Below, piece by piece: positions 35,396-46,224 of a stretch of 64,000 bases of DNA. The stretch's first letter is position 1. Each line of letters starts with the position of its first letter. Under the pieces are notes generated by a model. The model saw only the letters and a program-made list of their open reading frames with translations, was not told the origin of the DNA and did no database searches. The DNA comes from Phlebopus portentosus (Eukaryota; Basidiomycota; Agaricomycetes; Boletales; Boletinellaceae), in the NCBI GenBank assembly GCA_037892935.1, contig JAYXKI010000001.1, forward strand, positions 372,001-436,000. The letters are read 5' to 3'. A program made the translations under genes and the position numbers.

Positions 35396-35969
35396 ATGTC
35401 TTCATCATCTGAACCTTTGATCAATTCGAGAACGCGAATTAAGTGAGTGCACAAGTCTAACGGAACTCCTCTCAATTCTTAATAGGAGCTGTAACATCAG
35501 AGTCAGTTCCTCGTTGGACAGGTCCGTGGGGAGGAAGCGTCTAACAGACGGCGATCCAAGTACTTGCTGGACATCTCAACAAGTCAGTTCGGTTTTCCTC
35601 TCTTCTATAAGCTTCTGCTGAGTGAAACATATGGTACTACAGGACCTTCCGCAATTCATTCGAATCATATTCGATTCTCCTGTCGTGCCGAAGACTGTCC
35701 ATATCACCTTCCAAGGTGGATTTGTCGGAAAGCTGTGTTGCATAAGCGTCCTTCCAGCCGCATCACATAGGGGCGAAAACCCTATTATCGAAGAATTAAC
35801 GACTATATATCCTGAAGATGTCAACTGGAAACAGTCCTTCAGTCTTCCCAAGATCGAGCCGATTCGAAAAATGAACTTTGAATTCGAAGAGAGCTCTGAT
35901 TTCTTCGGTCGCATCACCATCTATGACCTTCAAGTCAAGGGCCAGTTCGTCCGAGAAGGCGACACATGA
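35396..35969 (+). CDS. NR2C2AP-like protein with F5/8 type C (galactose-binding-like) fold
   Basis: This is a small protein resembling animal nuclear receptor 2C2-associated protein. The cellular role in fungi is unknown. Exon 1 is MSSSSEPLINSRTRIK. The acceptor at ...CATCAG joins VSSSLDRSVGRKRLTDGDPS and TCWTSQQ. A second intron leads to DLPQFIRIIFDSPVVPKTVH, then ITFQGGFVGKLC, TIYPEDVNWKQSF and FEESSDFFGRITIYDLQVKG. TGA is at 35967-35969. The family marks TCWTSQQ, FQGGFVG and SSDFFGRITVYD are all present. It has a paralogue at 60669-61249 (minus) with the same exon pattern, and its 3' end lies 31 nt from the convergent membrane-protein gene. Confidence 0.85.
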
Positions 35970-36000
35970 TAATTGCACAGTACATTTTTATAAGATAGGT

Positions 36001-37320
36001 TTAGCTATTTCGTCGTGCTCCTTCCAAAATGATTGGCGGCAGTGGGAGGTTCGGATTGAATCTTAGTTCTGGTGGTCGAGCCATCATTTTCTCCTTGTCG
36101 CGACACCACGCCTCCAACCACCGAACGTCATCACCCTTCGTGTTGCTTCTCCTGACGTCCCGCAAATCAACATCTTCCCAGCGTTCCTTTTCTTCGGTAC
36201 GTCGCGACCCAGATGCGGTAGTCCCGTGCTCAACGTCCGGAGATATGACGCCCGTTTCACGCTGAGGGAAACTGCCTTCGTAGTTCTGGCGCATCGGTGA
36301 ACCCCTACGAGCCGAACGGAAAGGCGGAAAATGGATGTCGGATGAGAGGCCACGTATTCTACCGCCACGAACGTAGGCGAGGATCGCTAATACTATGATG
36401 AGGAGTACGATGGCAATGCCGACAGTGATACCGGCAATAGTCCCTGCTTTGTCGAGCGGAGAAACCCCGTCGACGTGCACAACGCGTGGAACACTGACCG
36501 GAGCGCTGGTCATGCTTTGGAAAGCGCTTGAGGTAGTAACACTAGAAGAATGAAGGTCACTGGTAGAAGAGATTGCCGAGCCGGTTATTGATAGGGAATT
36601 GATTGTGGACGACGTTGAGTTCGCCTTTCTTAATGTGATAAATGGCATTATCGTCACACCGCTGGATGACGCTTCATCCGACGTGGCCGTTATCCACGTG
36701 TTATGTCCTGTAGACGTTCCGGACAGCACCACAGCAGTCGTCTCGTTCTGCTGCTCGCTCGGCGCATACGACGATTGCAGAGAAGAGGATGAGCTGTCTG
36801 TAATCTGTGCCATCGCTGTCTGGAAAACGCCATTGGTCCGTAGGCTCGACGTTCCGCACGCAGGGTCTACCAATCCAGTGGAAGAAGTCATGGACCAGCC
36901 GTTTCCTGAGCCTGAAATTGATACCGCATCTGCAGGTGGACAGCTGCCTTGCGAAATCAAAGAGCCCGCCGACCATAGTCGAGTCTGCGTCTCGCTTGCT
37001 TCCAGGGCTGTTGACTGGCTATTCGCTTCCAGGTCTCCTACGTCTTCATTCATCATCCGGACGCCTGGTAAATCTCCAACATCATTGGTGTCGTCATCGT
37101 AGCTCTTCATGTCAGCCGCAGCGAATACATCCTGTACCCCTCGTCCGAGCCTCTTTCTCGTCTTGTGAATTCCTCTCCCAAGTCCTCGCATCCTCGGATC
37201 ATAAAACATCTCGCCGACAGGAATAAGGAACTGGAGTGCGATACGTCCTGCGCTCGCTCTAGATGGTGGATGGGAGACACGGACATTTCGTCGTTCATTC
37301 ACGACTTGTTCATGTCTCAT
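36001..37320 (-). CDS. Single-pass membrane protein with Ser/Thr-rich ectodomain (block copy 1)
   Basis: An intronless 439-residue open frame starts at ATG 37320. The N terminus is basic (RGLGRGIHKTRKRLGRGVQD). Next is a 200-residue Ser/Thr/Gly-rich, probably O-glycosylated segment, then one TM helix (GITVGIAIVLLIIVLAILAY) flanked by YVRGGRIRGL. The cytoplasmic tail contains WEDVDLRDVRRSN, WLEAWCRDKEKMM and the conserved end LRFNPNLPLPPIIL. No signal peptide is evident. The paralogue at 59371-60624 keeps the TM, the RGG.IRGL motif and the tail motifs while the ectodomain has diverged. It could be a wall-stress-sensor-like protein, but this is speculative. Confidence 0.72.
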   Translation of the reverse strand: MRHEQVVNERRNVRVSHPPSRASAGRIALQFLIPVGEMFYDPRMRGLGRGIHKTRKRLGRGVQDVFAAADMKSYDDDTNDVGDLPGVRMMNEDVGDLEANSQSTALEASETQTRLWSAGSLISQGSCPPADAVSISGSGNGWSMTSSTGLVDPACGTSSLRTNGVFQTAMAQITDSSSSSLQSSYAPSEQQNETTAVVLSGTSTGHNTWITATSDEASSSGVTIMPFITLRKANSTSSTINSLSITGSAISSTSDLHSSSVTTSSAFQSMTSAPVSVPRVVHVDGVSPLDKAGTIAGITVGIAIVLLIIVLAILAYVRGGRIRGLSSDIHFPPFRSARRGSPMRQNYEGSFPQRETGVISPDVEHGTTASGSRRTEEKERWEDVDLRDVRRSNTKGDDVRWLEAWCRDKEKMMARPPELRFNPNLPLPPIILEGARRNS

Positions 37321-40300
37321 CTGGGTTCAGATTGCAGAGCAGACTGGACTGTTATATTATCGCGTACTTCTGGGTTATGATACCGTTCAAACTAAGATAT
37401 GGAAGTTACTATCGCCATGATTTCAGAGGACTTTGGGCCTCGAGCTCGTCAAGAATTCATGGCAAAATGCAAACAAATCAGTTTAATAACTAGATATCGG
37501 ACGAACGATTCGCAGTGTATTTTTCAGAAATGTACGCTAATGTCTAATTATCGACGCATTTTATCAATGTTCTATTCACCTGCTAACATTCATGCCTGTC
37601 GTACGAGAATTCACTGGTAATGGTGCTGTATTTCTCTATTTATCCTGTCAGCAACTGTGCAAGTTCTGCGGCTGTTCTGCATTCTCGGAGACTCCGACAT
37701 AGATCCCTTAACCGCTCTTACTTCAATAGGTTGCTTTGGATTATGGCACGAGCCTCTGGATGGAAGTTCATCTAATAAGTTTTGGACTCTTTGGATATAT
37801 GCTTGTTGAACTTACGTCTCGTGAGCATAGAGAGGTCTATTCCTGTCATCGAAATCCTCCTAGGTCTTTTCTTTGTTTCTAATGGACCTGCTTATTGACG
37901 AGTTACATTTCTTTTGTAGATTCAGATTCTTTCTGAAGTTCTCTTGATCAGTTATGGCGGGGGATATGGTGTTGCTAGGGACTTCTCACGTATTCTGCCT
38001 GTCACTTTATATTGAGGCAGCGCAAAGTATGGAATGGAGTTTGTCGAAGCATAACCACAACATGCATTTTGTACTGGTTCGGAGTGCGGCCGTCGGTCTG
38101 ACAGAAATGTTCCACAATGTCCCGCGAACAATGTAAGAGTAGTTGCACCGGTTACAGAAGTCCTGAGTAAGCTTGAAGACATGCAAAGGGAAAAAGTACG
38201 GCGCGTACCATTCAGTGCCTTTAACAACGAACGTATTGGACTTGGGTCCGGGCACAGGCAGCTCCTTGACCTGTGCAACATACTTAAACGATAGGTGGTC
38301 GGCCGACTAGATATAGCGAAAAGAGGTTTGCCAATCCGTAATAAGAAAAAATCATGGTCACCTTCTTCATGTCGAAATCAGCCCTCCCGCACGCACCACT
38401 TCAAATTCGCCAACTTGATTATTCCGTCTCATACGAATAAGCAGCAGGCATCGATAGTCTCTGCTTGATCGTTCCAAGAGCTGGATCCTTGATAGTCTCG
38501 AGTCCCACGTCAACGACCCTCGTCTCTATGTCGTAGTTGGTATTTGACATTCCCTGGGTGCCATCCGTCCATATCCGTCCCTTGACCTTCTCCACGACGG
38601 CTTGTTTCTCACTGGTCTTTGACGTATCCAGTTGTGTACTGGTTTTCTATACTATTTATAAAGCCACTGGATTCAATGGAAGCATCTGGCAGAGTATTTT
38701 GGACAGTTGCTACCCCAGAATACCCACCGATGCATTCATTCCTAAATGCATGTGGGCGTCAGGATAATCGCTGTCAAACGAACAAGTCCGAGTGCGCCGG
38801 TACTCGCAGTCTTCTGCAATGCAAAGAAATTACCTTGTTGATAAAGCGAAGTACGAACACGTAGAAAGTCACCGACCATGAGACGTCATGCTAGCCATAA
38901 ATGATATGCCCCAGACCGGGCAATCGCTGGACCAGCGTTTAATATTAGGTTGCTAGTATTTGTAGTAACCGGAGTACGAATGGTCGAGTGATGAGTCGTT
39001 CTAACGGCGATTCGGTGTTCTTAATAGCTATGCCTAAACAAAGAGGACCGTTGATAAGCATCATGACTTCGACGGTCACGAACCTTGACGAAGCGACCTT
39101 ATTCGACCAGGAAGTCACTGGTAGAGAGAGTGGATGAGTTTTAACCTCGGAAGCTAACAAGGAACAGAGATGGCGGTGCATTCATTCGTCCGCTTCCGGC
39201 TCAGATTGGTTTAGTCGAGATGAAAGCCATCGGCTACAGTCGGTGGTAGAACGGCAATCGTCGTCGATAAGATATCAAGAAGCCTGATCAACAAAATCTC
39301 AGTCTGACTCACACAGGAACATCTACGATTACATTCAACCACTTTCGGAGACAACCGAGATTGATGTCCTCGATGGTGTCGTTTGATTAATCTCCGCACC
39401 GGCGGCGACTATTCTCATCTTTCGAAGCCCCGGTGTGTACAAGGCAGAACCAGCACAGCAAAGCTGTTCTGCCGTAAGCCGTAACGACGGCTGTGATGGA
39501 TGAGATCCAAAGTCGAAATGACTTGCGCTAATGCCAGAGCGCTCTACTGAAGCGGAAGGGGGTTTGGTTTGTTGATGTTAAGACCGGTAAGCTTTGGATG
39601 ACGTGGCAAACGTACTGTACTTGCCATCTGATTTGTACTACGCGACCACTTCTGTGTCGCTCCACCACGATGTCGCTAAGACCTAAAGCGCCAGCTCAGA
39701 GCTGATGAAGGACCAGAGAAAAACCAAGCATTCTTTCCTTGTGAGCCAAGAGAGCCAGCGCTGTGCGTTGCTGCACATCCCGGAAGTTCGCCATGTGATA
39801 ATCACAGAAGAACAAGACTTCGCGAATCTCAGCCAGTTTTAGTCACTATACAAGCGCTACGGCCGAAGGTTTGCTGGCGTGCTGGATGCACGATGTTGAG
39901 TCAACCCGACATCTCTCGGATGTCACAGAAGAGATGGTCATTGATCTTCTCTTGATCCTTGTCGAGGAGCAGCGATACGACCGATAGAAGATGAGAAGGA
40001 TCTTCTCTCATTTCCTTGTAACCGGGCCCAGCTTAGCTTAGCGTCGTCCTCTGCCAATCATGAATATCGATACTAAGGTAGATGGATACACAGATGCCCA
40101 TTTTCGGAAGACATTTAGACCTTGTTCCCTTAGTGAACATACTTAGCAACAACGCAGCAGCAGGAAAATAAAATTCACCGGGTCTCGGGAGGATGCGACC
40201 GTTAATATTGCGCGACGATTCATTTCCGAATACTAGCAGTAGTTTGTTTCATTCGATAACCCTCAAGTCATCCCAATAAAGCTCCATCAGGAATCATGGG

Positions 40301-41320
40301 AACAGTCATTGCGATAACGGAGCATTCAAAGTCGCGAGTAATAATAACGCACATAAACGTAATTGCGGCCGTAAAATTTCCACAATTGCGCAAAAAATTG
40401 CGAAAAAATCGGATGCGAACCGAGATAATAGTCGAATATTGATTATGAAAAAGAAAATCAACAACTGCATTTGGGAGAGGAGAGCAAAATAAGCAAAAGA
40501 GGAGCTGGCAGTAGTCCCAAGCGAGCCAGGATAGGAAGGAGCACGTGGTGAGAGACGACTGTAAATAGCAGGAGGGAGGGGAAGTGCCCGATGCCCTACC
40601 TACAGAACAGACAACCTTTACTCGCTCCTCGATTGCCAGCGCAACGGGCCTCCTCCTCTTCGCCCGCGTCTCTAACGACTTTTCTTACGATCCACCACGA
40701 CTCCCTTCGCTCGCTGTCTTTAGCCCTTTCAGTTTGCTGTCTTCACGCAGTCAGTATCGTCTTATTCTCTTTCATTTATCTCCAATCTCACCTACTCCCA
40801 TCGTCTCAATCACAAACACCATCTATATCTTTTATTGTCTCGGTGGGACGCTGATACACTGCTCTCTACAGAATCACGACTCTAATCTATCGCTGTGCCC
40901 ATCGCCCAGGTCGCATGTTCTACTTTCTTTGACACTGTCTCAAGTTATATCGCTCGCTTTTATCTTCTCGCGCTTTGTTTCGCCCGTTGCTTGATCTTGA
41001 GACATACTACCACGATCTGGCCCTTCGTCTGTAGGTGCCGCTAGTGCGACTAGCTGAGTTTCTCGGTGAGTTGCATGAACTTTCCTTTAATTACAACTGA
41101 CCATTGACGCTGACATATTTCGACACTGCTTACCTTCTGGTCCGAACCCCGTGACCGATTGTATTTGACTCGGCTTTCCTTGGTCGCACCTGTCTATCGA
41201 TGACACGCAATCCGTGCATCGCCTTTGTCTCTCATGCCTTCCGAACCGCTGCTTGCCGTTCCTGGTTCCGTATGTCTCTCCCAAGCCACCAACGACTAAT
41301 CATCTCGATCTCCCTTTTCA
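37321..41320. other. Gene-poor region with degraded coding remnants and the C2H2 gene promoter/leader
   Basis: No intact gene is supported. On the minus strand a C-terminal-like open stretch ends at about 38438 (GRIWTDGTQGMSNTNYDIET, then RVVDVGLETIKDPALGTIKQ). Others are at 38007-38255 (PGPKSNTFVVKGTEWYAPYF) and 38945-39181 (SRFVTVEVMMLINGPLCLGI). They are not joined by plausible splicing and were not recognised, so they are probably decayed genes. From about 40570 the plus strand becomes strongly pyrimidine-rich with several small upstream open frames. This fits a long 5' leader of the transcription-factor gene at 41321. Confidence 0.45.
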
Positions 41321-42913
41321 ATGGATAACACTCTTCTACTCTCTCCATCACTTGCGCTCGACTTCAGATCCCCGGACTTGCACCCCGAAGAGTCATTAGC
41401 AAGTCCTCCGACATCTCCTCTTATGCTATCACCCCTCTCGCCTAGCCAATCTCCTCGAGTATCCTTCAATCCGATTACGCGCCCGCATTTGTACCCGGGC
41501 GGCTTCATTGAGTCCCTTTCCACTTTCAACGCTCAACATTCGCCGGATACTCTTTCTCCTGGACCAGGATCAGCTTCGAGCAGTGACGACTCACATTCGC
41601 CTGTCGATAACCCGCCAGACGTTGATTTTGATAACATGACGGACTTCGAATACTCGTATCCGTTCTCATTCAATGGCGCCGCAGGAGCAGCCTATGGTGG
41701 GGCAGATGCGTATCACTCATCGCAGATGATGAGTAACCGTAAGCCTCACCCAATTGAAATTCCTTCTGCGGATGGCGAAGGTATTCCCGTGACGTCCCCG
41801 TATGGCTTGTCGAGTGCGGATCTGCCCTTCATCGGTGCTCATGTCAAGCAAGAGCACTACCACTCGAATGTTTCTGATGCTACCGCATATAATTACATGA
41901 CGCCAGAACACATTTCGACACAAAGTTACGCATATACGTCTTCCCCAGAGTCGACATTCCTAGACGGAGCTGCTTACTACTCCCCGCCTGGTTCGCTGCC
42001 GACATCGGCGTCTATACCCATTAGCGCTCCCCCCCAGCATTCCACATATGCGCTATCCCCACACACTGGACACACTGGACAGGGCGCCGCAGGCGCCGGA
42101 CAGGGTGGTTGTGACCCGCGGTTTGTCAGCGGCTCTCCGCCCGATCTTGATTTCCGATGTAGGATTATTGCCGGATCCGGCCCGAGTCCTTCATCTACCC
42201 GGTTCGCAGGAGCATTTGGTTCGGCTGATGCCGACGCCGACGCAGATGCGGAAGGTGAAGTGGAAGGTGATGATTCAGGAGAGTATGCATTTGGCAATCA
42301 AGACGGAAGCGGCGAGGAAGAGCGTACGGATGAGGACGGCGATAGTGACTATGTCGATGGAAACGGTCGACGTCGTCTTCGAGCTCGGGCTCCGCCGCTT
42401 GTCGTTCCGTCTCAAGCAGCTCGCGTAGCGGCCCTAACGACGCCTGTCATCGGCTCTTCCTATACCTCGCCTGTTAGTCAGGCAGATCGAGACGCTTCAC
42501 GGTCGATGGCGCGCATGCAGCGGCCGTCTGCTCCGGCACCTACTCCGGTGCCAAATTTAACGAAGAAATCTCGCGGCAGACGGGTGCCTACCAATCCTGG
42601 TATTGTTGTCACTCCAGATGGCTCCGCCCGCCGCACTCGTGGATATACATGTCGTGTAGCGGGATGTGGAAAGTGCTTCGCTCGCGGTGAGCACTTGAAG
42701 AGACACATCCGGAGTATTCATACAAACGAGAAGCGTAAGTCAATAGTAATTACAAGTATATCATTCTTATTGATTTGTCTTTTTCCGTTAGCGCACAAAT
42801 GTTCTCATCCTGGCTGCGGCAAGGAGTTTAGCCGACATGATAATCTTTGCCAGCACATGCGAGTCCACAGAAACTATTCCGCGCCCCGCGACGGCGGTCA
42901 CCCTCAGGTGTAG
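41321..42913 (+). CDS. C2H2 zinc-finger transcription factor with two C-terminal fingers
   Basis: This is a nuclear DNA-binding regulator. A long Ser/Pro/Ala-rich N-terminal region starts MDNTLLLSPSLALDFRSPDL. It includes SPTSP-like repeats and an acidic Asp-Ala run (DADADADADAEGEVEGDD, about residue 305) that may be an activation region. A basic stretch (KKSRGRRVPTNPG) precedes finger 1 YTCRVAGCGKCFARGEHLKR (HIRSIHTNEK). A 57-nt intron (42735-42791) follows, then finger 2 HKCSHPGCGKEFSRHDNLCQ (HMRVH). Joining gives the canonical TNEKPHKC linker. The finger pair resembles stress-response Msn2/4- or Crz1-type factors; the subgroup is not certain. The intron is a multiple of three without a stop. 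The end is GGHPQV at 42913, followed by a long AT-rich 3' region. Confidence 0.88.
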   Translation: MDNTLLLSPSLALDFRSPDLHPEESLASPPTSPLMLSPLSPSQSPRVSFNPITRPHLYPGGFIESLSTFNAQHSPDTLSPGPGSASSSDDSHSPVDNPPDVDFDNMTDFEYSYPFSFNGAAGAAYGGADAYHSSQMMSNRKPHPIEIPSADGEGIPVTSPYGLSSADLPFIGAHVKQEHYHSNVSDATAYNYMTPEHISTQSYAYTSSPESTFLDGAAYYSPPGSLPTSASIPISAPPQHSTYALSPHTGHTGQGAAGAGQGGCDPRFVSGSPPDLDFRCRIIAGSGPSPSSTRFAGAFGSADADADADAEGEVEGDDSGEYAFGNQDGSGEEERTDEDGDSDYVDGNGRRRLRARAPPLVVPSQAARVAALTTPVIGSSYTSPVSQADRDASRSMARMQRPSAPAPTPVPNLTKKSRGRRVPTNPGIVVTPDGSARRTRGYTCRVAGCGKCFARGEHLKRHIRSIHTNEKRKSIVITSISFLLICLFPLAHKCSHPGCGKEFSRHDNLCQHMRVHRNYSAPRDGGHPQV

Positions 42914-44338
42914 AGCACAGAATCTTTTGCGAGATGCTACCGAACACACGCGATGGCTGAGATATGTCCTGCTTTGCCTACACATCACGACGTTCTACGA
43001 CTGTTTACGACGTTTTACGAGTGCTTCATTTTCTTGTCACCCACATCAGTCTCTTTTTTTCTCCTTTGCCGTCGTTTTTTTTTCATCTAGGTTATTGATT
43101 TTTGGTTCACAATTACGGACGGCTATCAGTCTCTGTGCTTACCTACTATCCCTCTTACTCCCCGTTGTGCTGATCCAATCAATGGATTGATCCCATGTCC
43201 CTATTGTTTCTTGTGTCGAGCTGGCAGCGATCATGCTATACTACATGCGAATGTGTGGTCCATCATACCCTCCAACATGCCGCTCATCTTGCCGTTGTCT
43301 TCTATAATGCTCCTCGTCAGTTTACGTGATTTCTTCCTCTCTTTCTAGCCCTAACAACCACACGCGCACTGTTAACACACACTCACTTACCTACTCGTGT
43401 TTTCATAGTGTCTGACATCAGAATTACTACTGAATCTCGTCGGTACATGATCGTTCATCGCCTGTAACAAACAGCTGTATCATCCATCTGTCTTTCTTTT
43501 ACTGGTCTATAGTCTCCCTGTACTCGTTTCTTGTCCCGCCAAATTTTTCTGTGGTGGGAAGAGTAAATTGAATTCACTTCGGCAGAAGGTTCTTCGAGGT
43601 TTTGTATATGTTTTCCTTCCCTCCTTTTTTCTTCCCTGTAAATTTGATTAGGTCAACAAACTGTGTATGATCCGTATCAATAGTCGATGTATCGATATTT
43701 CGAGAACAAGTCAAGTAAATTGTAAATATGAAGTGCACTTTGTCCCCTTTGGATTTCGGGCTTTGCTAAAATAGGGTTGTGTAGATCGTATTGCGTCATA
43801 TCCGGGTTCCTTTGAGCCACAGTTCGGAATTAGAAAAAAAGGAAGCTATATCTCTCATGCTAAGTATACAAGGTCATATTTTTTCTGTATTATATATAAA
43901 AACCGGAAGCAGTGAGCGGGGTTTCGTAAGGGAAACGAAATTACCAGGAGCAGAAATGTTTCTGTAGAAAATCCGGATGGTTATGAACAACCAGGAAAAC
44001 GAGGAGATAAAACTTAAATGTCCCAGTGAAAAGGAAAAGGAAAAGGAAAAACGAAAAGAAGAAGGGATGAAATTAAGAAATAACCCAATGTGGAGAGTAC
44101 GGGAATCGGCAGGGAAAGCAGATACCAAAGCACATCAATAGCGATACATACTGAGAGGGATACATAGAGGATGTTCAGAGAATAAAGGATAGAGGAACGA
44201 GTATCGATCAGAGTTCATTTACGGGGTTTAATCAGGAGGGTATGAGATAGACGTAGAGCGGAACGTTCATCCGGTCATGATGGTCGTGAAAATTCAGACG
44301 GAGAGAGTAAGACGGTAAACCATTCGGGGGAAATCTGA
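42914..44338. other. Convergent 3' region of the C2H2 and DUF6699-like genes
   Basis: 1.4 kb of T-rich then A/G-rich sequence without a supported gene. It contains a GGAAAAGGAAAAGGAAAA purine run (about 44030-44050). It is probably UTR and spacer. Confidence 0.45.
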
Positions 44339-45306
44339 TCATGGTGCAGCGATGAGGCGCACAGAGAAGGTATTATCCGCGTTTTGCACCATACCTGCGA
44401 ACTGAGTACAGCCATAAGTGAAATCGGCACGCACGAAGCCTGCGGGGGATGCAGGGAATGCCGCACGACGAGAAGCGTACATCGCGCGAGCGTTGTGCAC
44501 TTCGGCTGCAGGGAGACGCCGCACCTCGGACTCATCGACGGGAGTGATGAGTGCTTGGTGAATTGAGAGCAACACATCGCCAAGTGTGAGTCCGGAGGAT
44601 GGCGGAGCGGAGGTGCGGCGAGGCTGCTTCAGCTCGATATCCCAAAAGAAGCGCTGCGGAGCGTTGACGGAGACTGTTCCATCCGGATAAAGAAGGACGG
44701 AGACACGAAGTCTTGGCCAAGGCGGATTCGTCGCGCGTAATGCGAGATCCGAGTCACTGATTCGGGCACCTTGTGAGCCCCGCAGAGCGTGGGGACCATG
44801 TGCTGACGGCGCATAGAGTGCATTGAAGACGATACCCGCACTGAGAGTCGAAGAGCCACGAAGAAGCGGATGTAACGCGGGCGTAGGCTCTTGGCCAGAG
44901 CCAGACCTCGAGTTCTGAGGTGAGATCGGAGGTGAAGGAAGACCATATGCGTTTATGGCTAATAAAGCAATGCAATGATAAAATTTAAGAAAAACGTTGT
45001 GATAGACGCGCAAGTTATGGCTTACAGATTCCGAGGCCCATTCCCTCGGGAGGAAGAGACGTGTGACGAGACCTCGAGGAGCCAGAGCCCGGACTCGCAA
45101 AGCCCACCAATGGGACTACCGGTCTCAGGGAGCTCGATAGGCCTGAGGTGTGGCGCGCTCGGGTAGACTCCGTGGAAAGGGTCCATGTATGCGCGCTGCG
45201 AGCCCGTACTCTGATGCGAGCCGCTACCGGAATTATAACCGGAGTGGGAAGAGCTGGTCGGCGCGGGCGAGGCTGGGCGCTGCCACTCAAACGGGCGGGT
45301 TGCCAT
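44339..45306 (-). CDS. DUF6699-like protein (one apparent frameshift)
   Basis: Exon 1 starts MATRPFEWQRPASPAPTSSS at 45306 and includes YPSAPHLRPIELPETGSPIG. Near 45090 the frame must shift to reach SGSSRSRHTSLPPEGMGLGI, which then joins in phase across an intron of about 70 nt to INAYGLPSPPISPQN. The conserved domain follows: ALHPLLRGSSTLSAGIVFNA, TNPPWPRLRVSVLLYPDGTV, then LTLGDVLLSIHQALITPVDE and FVRADFTYGCTQFAGMVQNA. This matches the basidiomycete DUF6699 pattern, function unknown. The end is RLIAAP at 44339. The N-terminal half is Ser/Pro-rich and probably disordered. Confidence 0.7.
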
Positions 45307-45428
45307 GATAAAGCAAGTCTGATAGGCGGTGAACAGAAATGACAAGCAGAGGGGTGCAGAGGGGCGTAGGCGGGGAGAGACGAAGGCGGGAGGCGATGGG
45401 GAGACCGACGGCGGGCGGGCGGTCGCCC

Positions 45429-45434
45429 TTTATA
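45429..45434 (-). promoter_or_regulatory. TATA box of the DUF6699-like gene
   Basis: The minus strand reads CGTATAAAGGG about 123 nt upstream of ATG 45306, within a G/C-rich promoter. Confidence 0.5.
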
Positions 45435-46224
45435 CGGGGCTGTCGGCTAACAGCGCGCCCGTCGTTTGGCGGCGGTCCAAGGGCGCAGGGCGCAGGGTAC
45501 GGTGACGCGGTACACCGCGAAGCAGGTGAATCTGGATATCCGATCACGAAGAGTCAAGCATTTGGGAGGAAAGAGACCAAGGAAGACGGGGCTAGGAGAG
45601 ATAAGCGCTCGAGCGAGTCATGTTACGCGGTGCCGAGATGCGTCGGTGCTTCGGCGCGCAGCGCGAAGCGCTAAGAAGGCGGGAGGGCGGCGACTGGATA
45701 TAGTAATGATGCGCCGATTTGGTTTATCGATGGCTTCGCGTCGTTTCCACCGTGATTTGACTCGCTTGACTCGTGCGACGCGTCGTCCGCTGATGGCGCG
45801 CATCCGCCTCGTGCTAAAGAAGTCGGGAAGCGCTTCGACCTGACTCTTACCTACGGCGAACTGGAGACGTCGGTCAACGACTCCGAGCGCCTACTAAGTC
45901 TGCGTGTGTGTCGCCGTCAGAGTAGACAAAGAGTGTACCGCCAATCTCGTAAGACGAATAACCTAATAAACAAATATTAGGATTACCATAAGCAACAAGG
46001 TTTATGGAATTTTGTAATCGTGGGAATTTTAAGCCAAGCTGAGAACTTGAACTGGTTTCCCATGTCCAGTTCATGTTAGCCCCTTCACGGCCTGGCCTGG
46101 CCTTAACGTCTGCATCACTCCTCTCCGCCGTCATCGTAGTCTGTCATCCCCCGCCCTTCTCTCCTTTCTACACCACAGACCATATCGTAGCCCTCGTCGC
46201 CCGTGGCGTTGAGTGGCTATCGCT
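45435..46224. other. Divergent promoter region, DUF6699-like (-) / chitin synthase (+)
   Basis: The first part is unusually G/C- and purine-rich (to about 45870) and carries several open frames in multiple registers typical of GC-rich noncoding DNA. The part before 46225 is CT-rich, fitting the chitin synthase leader. No gene is called. Confidence 0.45.

Larger units (their letters stand above)
33619..37320 (+). repeat. Three-gene block, copy 1 of an inverted duplication
   Basis: Order by coordinate is F-box (-), NR2C2AP-like (+), membrane protein (-). The mirror order membrane protein (+), NR2C2AP-like (-), F-box (+) occurs at 59371-63032. Each gene pairs with its own paralogue, and intergenic spacing is similar: 31 against 44 nt at the convergent ends. 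Confidence 0.8.

Noticed and set aside
40584..40994. 136-codon plus-strand frame before the C2H2 gene
   Set aside because: It is pyrimidine-rich, low complexity and overlaps other small frames; it is better read as a 5' leader with upstream open frames.
41977..42297. Minus-strand 106-codon frame opposite the C2H2 gene
   Set aside because: It is a reflection of the Ser/Pro/Ala/Asp-rich coding strand.
44010..44060. GGAAAA purine repeat as a possible microsatellite or CRISPR-like array
   Set aside because: It has only a few imperfect units with no spacers; it is simple low-complexity sequence.
45339..45843. Several overlapping frames of 90-125 codons
   Set aside because: High GC leaves all frames open; composition is Arg/Gly-biased and no conserved motif is present.
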